A stretch of 7,866 nucleotides of DNA from Thermodesulfobacteriales bacterium (GCA_026985945.1 JALSPN010000222.1:1-7866), one strand, 5' to 3'. Shown: positions 1 to 7,625, counted from the first letter of the stretch. Numbers and translations are program-made. The notes: generated by a model from the sequence alone, not told the origin.

Positions 1-1971
1 AGCGGTGCAGTGCACAGCCTGGTTGATGCCCCTTATCTGGGAAGCGGAGTTCAGCAGCCCTGCGCCTGGAATCACCCCTTCTGGGCGATAGAGACCACGG
101 GTGCCGCCCCTTCCTGGCGTCTGCAGGGGGGAGACACTTTGGTGATCCATCCCGGAAGCTACATGATGGGTTATGGGGCCCCAAATACGGAGTGGTGCTT
201 TGCGGAGGGGGCTTATGACTGCGTGTTACCACCCCTTCCCTCAGGGCCGGATCCGGACCATCCCACGCGCATCGTGGGTTACGGCTGGGATGCCGGGTGC
301 CTTGAAAAGCCTGAACTCTGGGGCACTGAGCGTGCCTGGCAGATCTTTGATCTTTCCGGAGCCCAAAATGTCCTTCTGGCCTGTCTGGAGCTTACGGATC
401 ACGCCTCCTGTGCTTACGCCCACGCCAACCCTGAGGCCCGCTGTAATTACGACCAGGCCCCTTTTGGCCCCTGGGCCTACCGGGGGCTGCTTATCAAAGA
501 TGCCTCTCATATAACCCTTCGGGACCTTGACATCCATGGTTTTGGCTCTGAAGGGATTATAGCCGGCCGCGTTAACGGCCTGGTGGCGGAAAGGATCCGG
601 CTGGCCGGAAACGGCTGGTGTGGCTGGAACGGAGACCTTTGGGGAGAGGAATCCTCAAATGAGGGCGATCTCATCTTTGAGGGCCTGGTGGTGGAGTGGA
701 ACGGTTGTGTGGAGAGCTATCCCGGAGGGGAGCCTGATCACTGCTGGGCCCAGAGTCAGGGGGGTTACGGTGACGGCTTCGGAGTGGCCCGGTCAGGGGG
801 GCACTGGGTCTTTCGGGATAGCATCTTTCGCTACAACACCTCCGACGGTCTGGATCTCCTCTATGTGGGCGTGCAACACCAGGGCTCTTTTATCGGACTT
901 TACAATGTGCGGGCTTACGGCAATGCCGGCAACCAGCTCAAAGTGGGCGGACGGGTTGAAATGCTCAATATTCTGGCGGTAAGCAACTGCAACTTTTTTA
1001 CTGGCAAGCCCTTTGCCCAAGAGATGGGAGATTACTCTCAAGGAGATGCCTGCCGGGCCGGAGGGGCGGCGATCTCCGTTTCCATGAATCCTCAGGATCA
1101 GAGCTACATCATCAATTCCACCCTGGCCAGCGAAGGCTGGGCCCAGGTGGAGGTGTATTGTCATACCCGCGATTTCCCTGAGGCTGAACCCTGCACAGGC
1201 AGCGAACGCCTCTACCTGATGAACAACGTCTTTGTGGGCTTTCCCAACATTACCTCTCCGGGAGATTGGCCGGATCTGGTGGGTGATGGCGACCCCGAAG
1301 GCCGCACCCGTCCGGATACCATCGATTACAACCTCATTTTCAACACGGAGACGGAAGAGGTGGCCCTTGCGGTGGGGAGTAATAACATCTTTGCGGATCC
1401 GCGTCTGGTCTCCTATGCGGACATAGACGACTTTGACGGTCATCTTCAGGGCACCAGCCCGGCCATAGACGCCGGCCTTCCGGTAGGGGCCCTTTCAGGA
1501 AGAGTGCCCGCGGAAGACCTGGAACACCACTACAGACCCCAGGGGAGCGGAGTAGATCTCGGAGCCTACGAATACGGAGCGGGAGGGCCAGAGATGAGAG
1601 TTGATATAAAGGTTAATGGAAGCGACGGCCCCCTTAGCCTTGCGCGAAATGATCAGATTCATATCTCCGTCTCCTTGACCACAACAGCTAGAAGGAAATA
1701 TGGGGATTACTTCCTCTGGGCAGAGATTCCCAGTGGAACCTGCTATTGTTATGCTTACCCTGAACATTGGGTTCCTTGTTCCTGCACAACACCCCTGCCG
1801 GCCTACCAGGGAGCTCTCGTCTATTTTTCGAATCTTTTCCTTCCACCAGTAATAAACTGCGCCGAGCTCCCGAAAGGACCCTATCGCCTGATCTTTGTGG
1901 TGGACCAAAAAAGAGACGGAATAATTAATCCTAGAGCCACCCGAGATGAAGTGGCCTTCGCCATCAAGTAG
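1..1971 (+). CDS. Exported right-handed parallel beta-helix protein with extra C-terminal beta module (5' end missing)
   Basis: The frame is open from base 1 (codons for S-G-A precede the first GTG at 10). There is no ribosome site before that GTG and no signal peptide, so the true start lies left of the window. Numbering residues from the GTG, GGDTLVIHPGSY (40-51) is the usual opening coil of right-handed beta-helix proteins. Coil-like repeats follow to about residue 460, for example ITLRDLDIHGFGSEGI (168-183), WVFRDSIFRYNTSDGLD (266-282) and LYLMNNVFVG (401-410). SPAIDAG (483-489) and DLGAYEYG (516-523) form the end signature typical of these secreted polysaccharide-related or adhesive proteins. 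Residues 529-653 form a separate beta-rich module (GDYFLWAEIP, LPAYQGALVYF, LPKGPYRLIFVVD) that resembles C-terminal modules of deltaproteobacterial surface proteins. It has many cysteines, which fits a location outside the cytoplasm. Substrate or enzymatic activity cannot be told; polysaccharide lyase, adhesin or surface-layer roles are all possible. The family call is firm and the function unknown. Confidence 0.85.
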   Translation, partial: SGAVHSLVDAPYLGSGVQQPCAWNHPFWAIETTGAAPSWRLQGGDTLVIHPGSYMMGYGAPNTEWCFAEGAYDCVLPPLPSGPDPDHPTRIVGYGWDAGCLEKPELWGTERAWQIFDLSGAQNVLLACLELTDHASCAYAHANPEARCNYDQAPFGPWAYRGLLIKDASHITLRDLDIHGFGSEGIIAGRVNGLVAERIRLAGNGWCGWNGDLWGEESSNEGDLIFEGLVVEWNGCVESYPGGEPDHCWAQSQGGYGDGFGVARSGGHWVFRDSIFRYNTSDGLDLLYVGVQHQGSFIGLYNVRAYGNAGNQLKVGGRVEMLNILAVSNCNFFTGKPFAQEMGDYSQGDACRAGGAAISVSMNPQDQSYIINSTLASEGWAQVEVYCHTRDFPEAEPCTGSERLYLMNNVFVGFPNITSPGDWPDLVGDGDPEGRTRPDTIDYNLIFNTETEEVALAVGSNNIFADPRLVSYADIDDFDGHLQGTSPAIDAGLPVGALSGRVPAEDLEHHYRPQGSGVDLGAYEYGAGGPEMRVDIKVNGSDGPLSLARNDQIHISVSLTTTARRKYGDYFLWAEIPSGTCYCYAYPEHWVPCSCTTPLPAYQGALVYFSNLFLPPVINCAELPKGPYRLIFVVDQKRDGIINPRATRDEVAFAIK

Positions 1972-1975
1972 ATTA

Positions 1976-2003
1976 GGCTCCGTTTTTTAAGAGCTGATTT
2001 TTT
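1976..2003 (+). terminator. Possible weak terminator after the beta-helix gene
   Basis: Just after the TAG stop, GGCTC (1976-1980) can pair with GAGCT (1991-1995), including one G-T pair. A run of six T lies in the loop and another (1998-2003) follows the stem. The stem is only 5 bp, so this is weak. It lies in the 111-base gap between two convergent genes, where a terminator is expected. Confidence 0.25.
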
Positions 2004-2082
2004 CGTTTACAGAAATAGAGAAATTATTGGATTTAAAGTTCTTCGATGTTTTTATATGGATTTTAGGGAGGAGGAATTAACC

Positions 2083-3273
2083 TTATACCTGAAGGCTAAA
2101 AATAGCAAGTAAAATGGAAACTATCATGGTTCCTAATATCAAACCGAAGAAAAGGATTGTTACAGGCTCTAAAATGGTAAGAAAGCGTTTGGTAATTCGT
2201 TGAATTTCCTCTTCTGCTAAAGAAGCTATGTCGCTAAAAGATCTGGCCAAATTACCTGTCTCTTCTCCTACAGCAATTAGATCATATATAAAGGCTATTC
2301 CACGTGGCAGATTTCGAAAAATAAAAGAAAGAGGTTGTCCCCGACGGATTTTTTCTGTTGCCTGAGAAAAAAGTTCTCGGCAGAAGTAAAGAGAAGCTAT
2401 TTCTTTCGTTATGGAAAGAGCCTGTTCTATTGGAACCCCTCCTTTTAGCATTACTGCAAGCCCTCGAAAAGCGCGGGCAAAGTCTACAAGGAAGAGATAA
2501 CGGTTAAGAACTGGCAAAGAAAGCATAAATTCTTCTAATTTTTTCCTCCCCTCGGGTCGGGAAAACATCCGTTTAAGGTAAAAAAAGAGAATTACCATTC
2601 CTAAAAGAAAAAAAGGGCCATAAGCCTTCCAAAAAAATCCCACTTTCAAAAGAATTTTAGTTAACAAAGGAGGTTCTACACCTAAATCGTCAAAAATTTG
2701 ACCAAAACGGGGTAAGACATAAACTAGCACAGTTTGAATGGCAAATATACCAAATATTAGAAGAAAAGAAGGATATAAAAGGGCTGAGATGAGCTCTTGT
2801 CTGAAACGCAGGTAATTTTCCAAATAAACGTTGAGTTCCTTCAAGGTTTGAACCAGAGCGCCTGCAGCTTGCCCTGCTCGAATTAAATTAACATAGTAAG
2901 GAGGAAAGAAATCATATTTGCTAAAGGCTTCAGCTAAATCACTTCCTGCGGCTAAGTCTCTAGTAATATTTTCTAAGATGTGTGCAATGTTTGTCTTGCC
3001 GGTATTTACAAAAATACGTCTTAAAATTTCTAGAGCTTTATCTACCGGAAGCCCGGCTTCTAATAACCTTAAAAACTGGCTCGTAAAAAGGGCTAGCTCT
3101 TCAGTATTTTGAGTGCGACGTAAGCTTAATCTCCAGCGCGAAAGAGGTCTTAAAGAGATGGGAAGTAAATCTTTTTGATGTAAAAGCTCTAAGGCTTCCT
3201 CTTCTTGAGAGGCCTCTATAACTCCTGAACAGAGCCTTTTTTCTCTATCAAGGGCTTCGTATTTAAATTTCAT
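2083..3273 (-). CDS. gspF: Type II secretion system inner-membrane platform protein GspF (GspF/PilC family)
   Basis: This is a polytopic inner-membrane protein that forms the platform of the type II secretion or type IV pilus machine and contacts the assembly ATPase (GspE) and the pseudopilins. At 396 residues it has the usual family length. It shows the duplicated GspF domain: copy one at about 60-187 (LALFTSQFLRLLEAGLPVD, LIRAGQAAGAL) and copy two at about 265-390 (AVMLKGGVPIEQAL, VGEETGNLARSF). Hydrophobic segments lie at about 161-187, 215-233 and 365-393, and the C-terminal ILEPVTILFFGLILGTM is characteristic. The N-terminal 50 residues (KYEALDREKRLCSGVIEA) match the family's soluble start. 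The ATG overlaps the stop of the upstream pseudopilin gene as ATGA, so the two are probably translationally coupled. Composition is markedly AT-rich compared with both neighbours. The pilus homologue PilC is the main alternative; the GspJ-like partner favours secretion. Confidence 0.9.
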   Translation of the reverse strand: MKFKYEALDREKRLCSGVIEASQEEEALELLHQKDLLPISLRPLSRWRLSLRRTQNTEELALFTSQFLRLLEAGLPVDKALEILRRIFVNTGKTNIAHILENITRDLAAGSDLAEAFSKYDFFPPYYVNLIRAGQAAGALVQTLKELNVYLENYLRFRQELISALLYPSFLLIFGIFAIQTVLVYVLPRFGQIFDDLGVEPPLLTKILLKVGFFWKAYGPFFLLGMVILFFYLKRMFSRPEGRKKLEEFMLSLPVLNRYLFLVDFARAFRGLAVMLKGGVPIEQALSITKEIASLYFCRELFSQATEKIRRGQPLSFIFRNLPRGIAFIYDLIAVGEETGNLARSFSDIASLAEEEIQRITKRFLTILEPVTILFFGLILGTMIVSILLAIFSLQV

Positions 3274-3743
3274 CTGAAGATGTTTTCTATCTTTATACCC
3301 GAAGATAAAAAAACTTTTAAAAGATAAGGAGTAGGGGGTGATCCTTTATCAAGCGGCCACTCTACCCAATCGTTATTTTTAAAAATATATACATTTAAAC
3401 TTTTAATACCTTTTTCCTTAAACCAATTTAAATTTTCCAGATCTTTGGGAAGGTTTAGGCTTTTATGTTCTGCATAACGCCCTTTTTCGAAATCGTAAAT
3501 CAAACAATAAGGTCCAGGGAGATCTTCTACACAAAAAAACAAATATCCGTTCCTTATAACAGGGGGTTTTTTTAGAGATAAAATTTCTTTTTGCCAGAAG
3601 TATTCTTCTAGAATTTGAGGGGTTAGATGTCTTTCTCGACGAAAAAAAAGTGTAGTTTGGCCAAAAGCTTGATAAATTAAAAGCAATAAAAGCGTAGCCA
3701 AAAAAGAAGCCACTAAAAATTCAAGAAGAGTGAAAGATTTCAT
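3270..3743 (-). CDS. GspJ-like minor pseudopilin (type IV pilin-like N-terminus)
   Basis: From the ATG at 3743 this is a 157-residue protein starting MKSFTLLEFLVASFLATLL. That is a class III (prepilin) signal: a short basic leader, then F-T-L-L-E with Glu at +5 and a long hydrophobic helix (about residues 4-27). Such proteins are cleaved and methylated by prepilin peptidase and join the periplasmic pseudopilus. The rest is a small soluble domain. Its end (SLNVYIFKNNDWVEWPLDK, then TPYLLKVFLSS) recalls the C-terminus of GspJ, but the protein is shorter than typical GspJ (about 190-240). The residue before the cleavage site is Ser rather than the usual Gly. The frame stays open upstream to 3980, but that extension runs through a palindromic repeat and is not credible. 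An ATG at 3779 would give a 15-residue leader and has a slightly better AAAGAG before it, so it is a real alternative start. The gene overlaps gspF by ATGA. The pseudopilin call is strong and the J subtype is inferred. Confidence 0.8.
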   Translation of the reverse strand: MKSFTLLEFLVASFLATLLLLLIYQAFGQTTLFFRRERHLTPQILEEYFWQKEILSLKKPPVIRNGYLFFCVEDLPGPYCLIYDFEKGRYAEHKSLNLPKDLENLNWFKEKGIKSLNVYIFKNNDWVEWPLDKGSPPTPYLLKVFLSSGIKIENIFR

Positions 3744-3789
3744 TTTGTTTCTATTACTGGGAGCATTTTTAGGTAACATTGTCTCTTTG

Positions 3790-3832
3790 GGATCCGTTCC
3801 TATTTTTCGGAACGAAAAATGGGAACGGATCC
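3790..3832. repeat. Near-perfect 43-base palindrome (hairpin), copy A of an intergenic repeat family
   Basis: Bases 3790-3809 pair with 3813-3832 over 20 bp with a single T-G wobble, leaving a 3-base loop (GAA). The outer arms are GGATCCGTTCC and GGAACGGATCC. Two diverged relatives occur at 3861-3892 and 7646-7685. There is no U-run after the stem on either strand, so it is not a standard terminator. It lies 46 bases before the ATG at 3743 of the pseudopilin gene, in its probable leader. It resembles REP-type or MITE-type elements, or a structured leader. The structure is certain and the class is inferred. Confidence 0.85.
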
Positions 3833-3860
3833 TATGATTCAGACCTTTAATGCTCTCATT

Positions 3861-3892
3861 AATATTTTTGTTTCGAAAAATAGGAGCGAACC
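3861..3892. repeat. Diverged relative (copy B) of the palindromic repeat
   Basis: On the minus strand this copy shares the exact 12-base core TCCTATTTTTCG with copy A and begins GGTTCGC where copy A has GGATCCGT. Within it TATTTTT (3863-3869) pairs with AAAAATA (3876-3882) around a 6-base loop. The outer arms no longer pair, so it looks like a decayed copy lying about 30 bases from copy A. Confidence 0.6.
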
Positions 3893-3931
3893 TCACACAA
3901 ACCTTAAGGATAGATGACATCTTAAGCGTTA

Positions 3932-3957
3932 TCATTACAAACGAAGCAAAGCAATCT
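3932..3957. repeat. Degenerate dispersed-repeat fragment (CATTGCGAGCGAAGCAATC-like)
   Basis: The segment containing ACGAAGCAAAGCAATCT, preceded by TCATTAC, looks like a decayed version of a common bacterial intergenic repeat with the consensus style TCATTGCGAGCGAAGC...GCAATCT. Only one copy is visible in this window. The assignment rests on remembered resemblance and needs a genome search. Confidence 0.35.
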
Positions 3958-3977
3958 AGATTCCTTCTCTGGGCCTC

Positions 3978-4080
3978 CACCCCCTCCCTGGGAGGGAGAG
4001 GGGAACTTAACCCCCCTTTAAGGGGGTTTCAATCTCCCTCCCTAAAAAAGGGGGAACTTCTCCCTAGAAGGGAGAGGAAA
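3978..4080. repeat. Run of C-rich/G-rich short palindromes
   Basis: Several small inverted repeats follow one another: CCCTCCC/GGGAGGG (3982-3988 with 3990-3996), CCCCCT/AGGGGG (4012-4017 with 4021-4026), and TCTCCCT/AGGGAGA (4059-4065 with 4069-4075, loop AGA). AGGGGAAC-type and GGGGGAAC-type motifs recur between them. This is the style of dispersed intergenic repeats seen in many bacterial genomes. It matches the style of the element at 7742-7841 but is not a simple copy of it. No credible gene covers it. Confidence 0.6.
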
Positions 4081-4101
4081 TTTGTGTAGTAGTGTAGAGA
4101 G

Positions 4102-4129
4102 AAGGCCCCTCTTTTTAAAGAGGGGCCTT
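4102..4129 (-). terminator. Hairpin just after the protease gene, probable terminator
   Basis: A perfect 13-bp stem, AAGGCCCCTCTTT (4102-4114) with AAAGAGGGGCCTT (4117-4129), starts about 10 bases past the TAA stop of the metalloprotease gene. The GC-rich stem and its position fit transcription termination. A clear U-run is missing on both strands, so it could instead be a factor-assisted stop, an mRNA 3'-end stabiliser or part of the repeat cluster next to it. Confidence 0.6.
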
Positions 4130-4138
4130 ACAGCGAAT

Positions 4139-7100
4139 TTAGTCGCCCAGCATATAGAACTTGAGTTCGTAAACTCCTTGCTCAAAATCAAGTTCTAACA
4201 ATGGCACAGGAGATACCAGCCAGAAAAGATAACCCCTTGGCTCTTGCAAAAAGATAAGCGGACAAAGCAGTTCTGTTTGCTGACTAAGCCAACTAAATGT
4301 TTCCTTGAAGGTACAACTCCGCGGATCAAGCCACTTTATTTCCTGAAAATCCGGGGAAAGATAGCCCACAATGATATCAACTGGAGCACTGTAATAGAAT
4401 TGGACTGCTAAGGTGGGGGTAGGGCCACCAGAAATGAGTTTTACAGGGGCAGTCGTTGGGTCTGCCATACCTATACTCCGTTCACGGGGAGGATCTTTCA
4501 CTTCTCCGCCACTGCTGCCAGTCTCTCCTCGACCTCGTAAAGGAACTGATATTTCTTGGTTTTCTGGGTCAGAAGTATAGATCTTTAGTGTGGCCTGATA
4601 GGTGGCAGTTGTTACTGGCCGGAAGATCACGGTGAGTTGATAACTCTGCCCCGGATCAATGGTGGTGTGTACAGCTTGGACCTCAAAAACATTATTGCCC
4701 TCTATTTCACTTCCCATAAATTCCAACGGATAATTGCCTACATTACGAAGGATAACATCGAGATGTCTTTCGGTTCCTATGGAGACTGAACCAAAATCAA
4801 GACTTTGTGGAGAAACCTCTGCCCGGGCAGAAACTTCTTGCACACCCTTTCGAAAGGCCACCGGCCTTACTATGCCGTAGCCATCAGGGTCAGAAAGAAG
4901 GTCTTCCTTCCTCGCAACAATGCCACTCCAAACTCCCCCTGTTTCTTTTAAAGGAACCCTTATTAAAATTTCTGCGGAAACTGGATCTAGGTTTTGAAGA
5001 TAAAGATAAGAGTCGTCTCCACTAAAACTGGGCCAGCCACTAGTACCCAATCCTTCTTGTCTGCTTCCAAGCCAAACAAGCCCACTCCTGCCAGAAGCTA
5101 AATTGAGGATACGAGTTTCCACCTGGACATCATTCCAGAGGTCATAGGCCACCAAATTGGGCCGGGTGTGAGCGGCAGCTGGGTTGCCAAGATGATACCC
5201 CTGAGGGGGGATAGGAAGTAAAGAAGAAGTCGCGCTATGTATCAGGTCAAGCTTGCCAATCGTCCAGAATTTATAAGTTGTTCCCTGGATTTTAACCTGA
5301 TTGAAACAGTCAAAAAACACGGTCCTTCCATCTGGCGCAAAACTGATAATATCCGGGAAGAAGGTTTCAATAGGAACAGTAGCGTCAGGGGGGGTGATCT
5401 TTATCGGGATAGTTTTCACCTCGTTGGTATCAGGATGCCACACATAAATGTTATTATCCGTGTCATAAATGCTGGTATAGACTATTACCCGTGCCGAGGG
5501 AGTAGTAGCTACACTCCAAATTTCGCCGGAATCATTAAGGACATATTCTTCATAGTTTTGAGATTCTACATTGGCGGCCCGCAAGTTGAAATTTCGATCC
5601 ACAAATAAGGCCCACAATTGCCCGTTGGACATATAAGGTGCGGGGCGAGTATCTTGGGCAGGGGTTTCAGACAGGTAGTAAGTATGTCCATCAGGGTAAA
5701 GGACCCCTACATAAGGGATCAAATCTCCATTTTCGAGCTGATAAAAGAGAAAAAGTACATAATCCTCTCCTGCCAGAGGGGGAATAGGGGGCTCTTCCTC
5801 TCCACCGCCACCACCTCCGGTTCCACCTCCTGCCTCTATATAAATACCCACCTGGTTACAGGCCTCTCGGGCTGCTTGAGCCTCATTTGGACCATATAGT
5901 TCTTGGGCTGCCTGCACTAGAGCCAGACAGAAATCCTCGAATTCGCTTTGGGGAGTAAGGATCTCCGTTAGGGCTTTATAACAGATACGTTCTACTTTCT
6001 CCCGTCCCAGGCCAAGCTCTTCCGCAAGGATATAAATCAGGTGTGCGGGGATAGTGGCATTTATATGGACCCCGCCGTTGTCTTGGTCGAGGGGTAAGTC
6101 CTGATATTCGTCCATCGTAGCTGGTTGAGGATTAAGGCTCTGGTGAGGATCAATAAGATTGCGCAGGTTATAGGGGGGTACCAAAACGACATCTTCGCCT
6201 ATGAGCCAGTCTTCCCGATCCACCATAGCGGCAAAGATGTCAGAAAAAGCCTCGTTGAGGGCCCCAGACTGAAAACGGTACTCCAGCGCCGCACTGTAAT
6301 TGGTAACCCCATGGGTAAATTCATGAGCCACTACATCGAGAGCTGTGAGAGAGCCCATTTGATATCCGTCTCCAGTGCCGAAAAACATAAAATCATTATA
6401 TTCGGAAGCATAAAAAGCGTTGGCTTGAGCCAGGTTGATGACCCCTACAGCGTTTTGACAGCGGTTATCCATTCCACAACGCCCGTGAGTGTTATGGTAA
6501 TAATCGTAGGTGAGCTTTAGATGGTACCAGACAGTAACGGCTTCCTGGGGCCAGCTGTTGGGGTTTGAAGAGGTAAGCCAGCTGATGCCGTAATTTAAGT
6601 CTCCGTAAGGAAGGTAAAGGATTGCAATGTTGCCTCGCCCGATATCACCTACCGTAATGTTAGGGTCTTGGGTATGATTGGGATGTGAGGTATCAATGAA
6701 AAAATACTGGCCTCCCTCCTGCCAGACGGAAAAATGTTGGAGCCTTCCAGTATTGTCCTGTCCGGAGCCAGAGACAGAAATCTGATAGGTAATGGAATAT
6801 TTTTCGATGATTTGACCGGTCTTAGCATCTAAGAAATAACGCCAGCAATCTCTAGGGGAAGAACAGGCTTCCACCTTCCAGCAAAGGTGTGGCACTCCCG
6901 CCTTGTCATCGTAAATAACAAGTTCTGTTTCCTGACACGATGGCTGCGGCCCTGAAAGTTGCTGTGTTACCATTTCACAAGCCTTAACCGCTTGGATAGC
7001 TGGGTGCAAATCAATATTAGAGGGTGTTTCACCATAGTGACCAGCGATAAGATAGACCTCTCCGTGATTATTCAGATGAACAGTAATCTCCTTGCCAAAG

Positions 7101-7621
7101 TAAGGTATACCTTTATATGTCTGACTTAAACGAAGGTGCTTTTTCCCTTCTTTATCTTCCAGGAGGGTCCTTACTCGGAATTCCTCAGGCGGATTTTCTA
7201 AGCGCAAGAGGGCACGATACTTTTTAAGGGCCGCTAGAGCAATCTCTTTAGGAGTTCTGGTCCCCTCCGTAAGGTTAAACTCTAAATCTCTGTAAAGTGG
7301 ATTCCCTTTCAGGAAGATCGGAAGCCCCGTGCGAGGATTAAACCGGACTTCAAACTGTGGTACATGGGCGGCAAAATACCTTAAAGCCCTTTTCTGCTCT
7401 CCCTTAAGATGGGGTTTATGAAAATAGGCTTTGAGGAGATCTACTTTTCTTCGGGGTATTCCTATGCTCTGTCCCTTCGAGGTTTCACGAGGAAGCGGCC
7501 GAAAAGATGTAATGGCCTTCGAAGGGGAGGCCGATCTTTTGGCCTTCTCTCCAGGCAAAAACATAGCCCAAGCTGGAAAAGCAATTAAAAAAAAGATTAG
7601 AAAGATAAGATATCTTTTCAT
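4139..7621 (-). CDS. Secreted M4 (thermolysin-like) metalloprotease precursor with C-terminal propeller, ASH domain and beta module
   Basis: This is a zinc endopeptidase precursor of 1160 residues, expected to act outside the cell or at its surface. The signal peptide is MKRYLIFLIFFLIAFPAWA (cut after about 19). The propeptide has an FTP region (about 105-165) and a PepSY region (about 200-280). The catalytic domain (about 285-597) has HEFTH at 433-437 (zinc ligands H433 and H437, catalytic E434), GALNEAFSD with third ligand E457 exactly 24 residues after H433 as in thermolysin, D461, Y448, the substrate-binding N-A-F (401-403), and DNGGVHIN with H519. All key residues are present, so it should be active. 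A Gly-rich/Pro linker (598-617) leads to about 310 residues with TolB/PD40-like blades (for example FAPDGRTVFF, 761-770). An ASH/choice-of-anchor-D domain follows (935-1033: SLDFGSVSIG, LRNVGNYPLEF), then a C-terminal module (about 1055-1160). Thermolysin precursors are about 550 residues, so half of this protein is extra. Paired cysteines are numerous. The ATG at 7621 has a strong AAGGAGGG ribosome site. It is probably transcribed alone. Export by the Sec and type II routes is inferred. Confidence 0.93.
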   Translation of the reverse strand: MKRYLIFLIFFLIAFPAWAMFLPGEKAKRSASPSKAITSFRPLPRETSKGQSIGIPRRKVDLLKAYFHKPHLKGEQKRALRYFAAHVPQFEVRFNPRTGLPIFLKGNPLYRDLEFNLTEGTRTPKEIALAALKKYRALLRLENPPEEFRVRTLLEDKEGKKHLRLSQTYKGIPYFGKEITVHLNNHGEVYLIAGHYGETPSNIDLHPAIQAVKACEMVTQQLSGPQPSCQETELVIYDDKAGVPHLCWKVEACSSPRDCWRYFLDAKTGQIIEKYSITYQISVSGSGQDNTGRLQHFSVWQEGGQYFFIDTSHPNHTQDPNITVGDIGRGNIAILYLPYGDLNYGISWLTSSNPNSWPQEAVTVWYHLKLTYDYYHNTHGRCGMDNRCQNAVGVINLAQANAFYASEYNDFMFFGTGDGYQMGSLTALDVVAHEFTHGVTNYSAALEYRFQSGALNEAFSDIFAAMVDREDWLIGEDVVLVPPYNLRNLIDPHQSLNPQPATMDEYQDLPLDQDNGGVHINATIPAHLIYILAEELGLGREKVERICYKALTEILTPQSEFEDFCLALVQAAQELYGPNEAQAAREACNQVGIYIEAGGGTGGGGGGEEEPPIPPLAGEDYVLFLFYQLENGDLIPYVGVLYPDGHTYYLSETPAQDTRPAPYMSNGQLWALFVDRNFNLRAANVESQNYEEYVLNDSGEIWSVATTPSARVIVYTSIYDTDNNIYVWHPDTNEVKTIPIKITPPDATVPIETFFPDIISFAPDGRTVFFDCFNQVKIQGTTYKFWTIGKLDLIHSATSSLLPIPPQGYHLGNPAAAHTRPNLVAYDLWNDVQVETRILNLASGRSGLVWLGSRQEGLGTSGWPSFSGDDSYLYLQNLDPVSAEILIRVPLKETGGVWSGIVARKEDLLSDPDGYGIVRPVAFRKGVQEVSARAEVSPQSLDFGSVSIGTERHLDVILRNVGNYPLEFMGSEIEGNNVFEVQAVHTTIDPGQSYQLTVIFRPVTTATYQATLKIYTSDPENQEISVPLRGRGETGSSGGEVKDPPRERSIGMADPTTAPVKLISGGPTPTLAVQFYYSAPVDIIVGYLSPDFQEIKWLDPRSCTFKETFSWLSQQTELLCPLIFLQEPRGYLFWLVSPVPLLELDFEQGVYELKFYMLGD

Positions 7622-7625
7622 AGAG

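Noticed and set aside
793..1443. 216-codon open frame on the minus strand inside the beta-helix gene
   Set aside because: It is antisense to a frame with clear family motifs, shows no recognisable protein features and fits a shadow of GC-rich coding sequence.
2065..2075. Plus-strand purine-rich AGGGAGGAGGA resembling a strong ribosome site
   Set aside because: No plausible start codon with an open frame follows at the right distance, and it lies in a convergent gap at the end of gspF.
3744..3980. Upstream extension of the pseudopilin reading frame, adding 79 residues
   Set aside because: It runs through the palindromic repeats, its product has no leader features, and the pilin-like N-terminus begins at 3743.
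3978..4080. Possible CRISPR array suggested by repeated GGGGAAC-type motifs
   Set aside because: There are no equal-length repeats with regular unique spacers, only short palindromes of differing sequence.
3850..4089. 79-codon plus-strand open frame across the repeat cluster
   Set aside because: Its product is a translation of the palindromic repeats, with no independent support.
5237..6520. Several plus-strand open frames of 90-130 codons inside the protease gene
   Set aside because: They are antisense to conserved catalytic and linker sequence and have no recognisable motifs.
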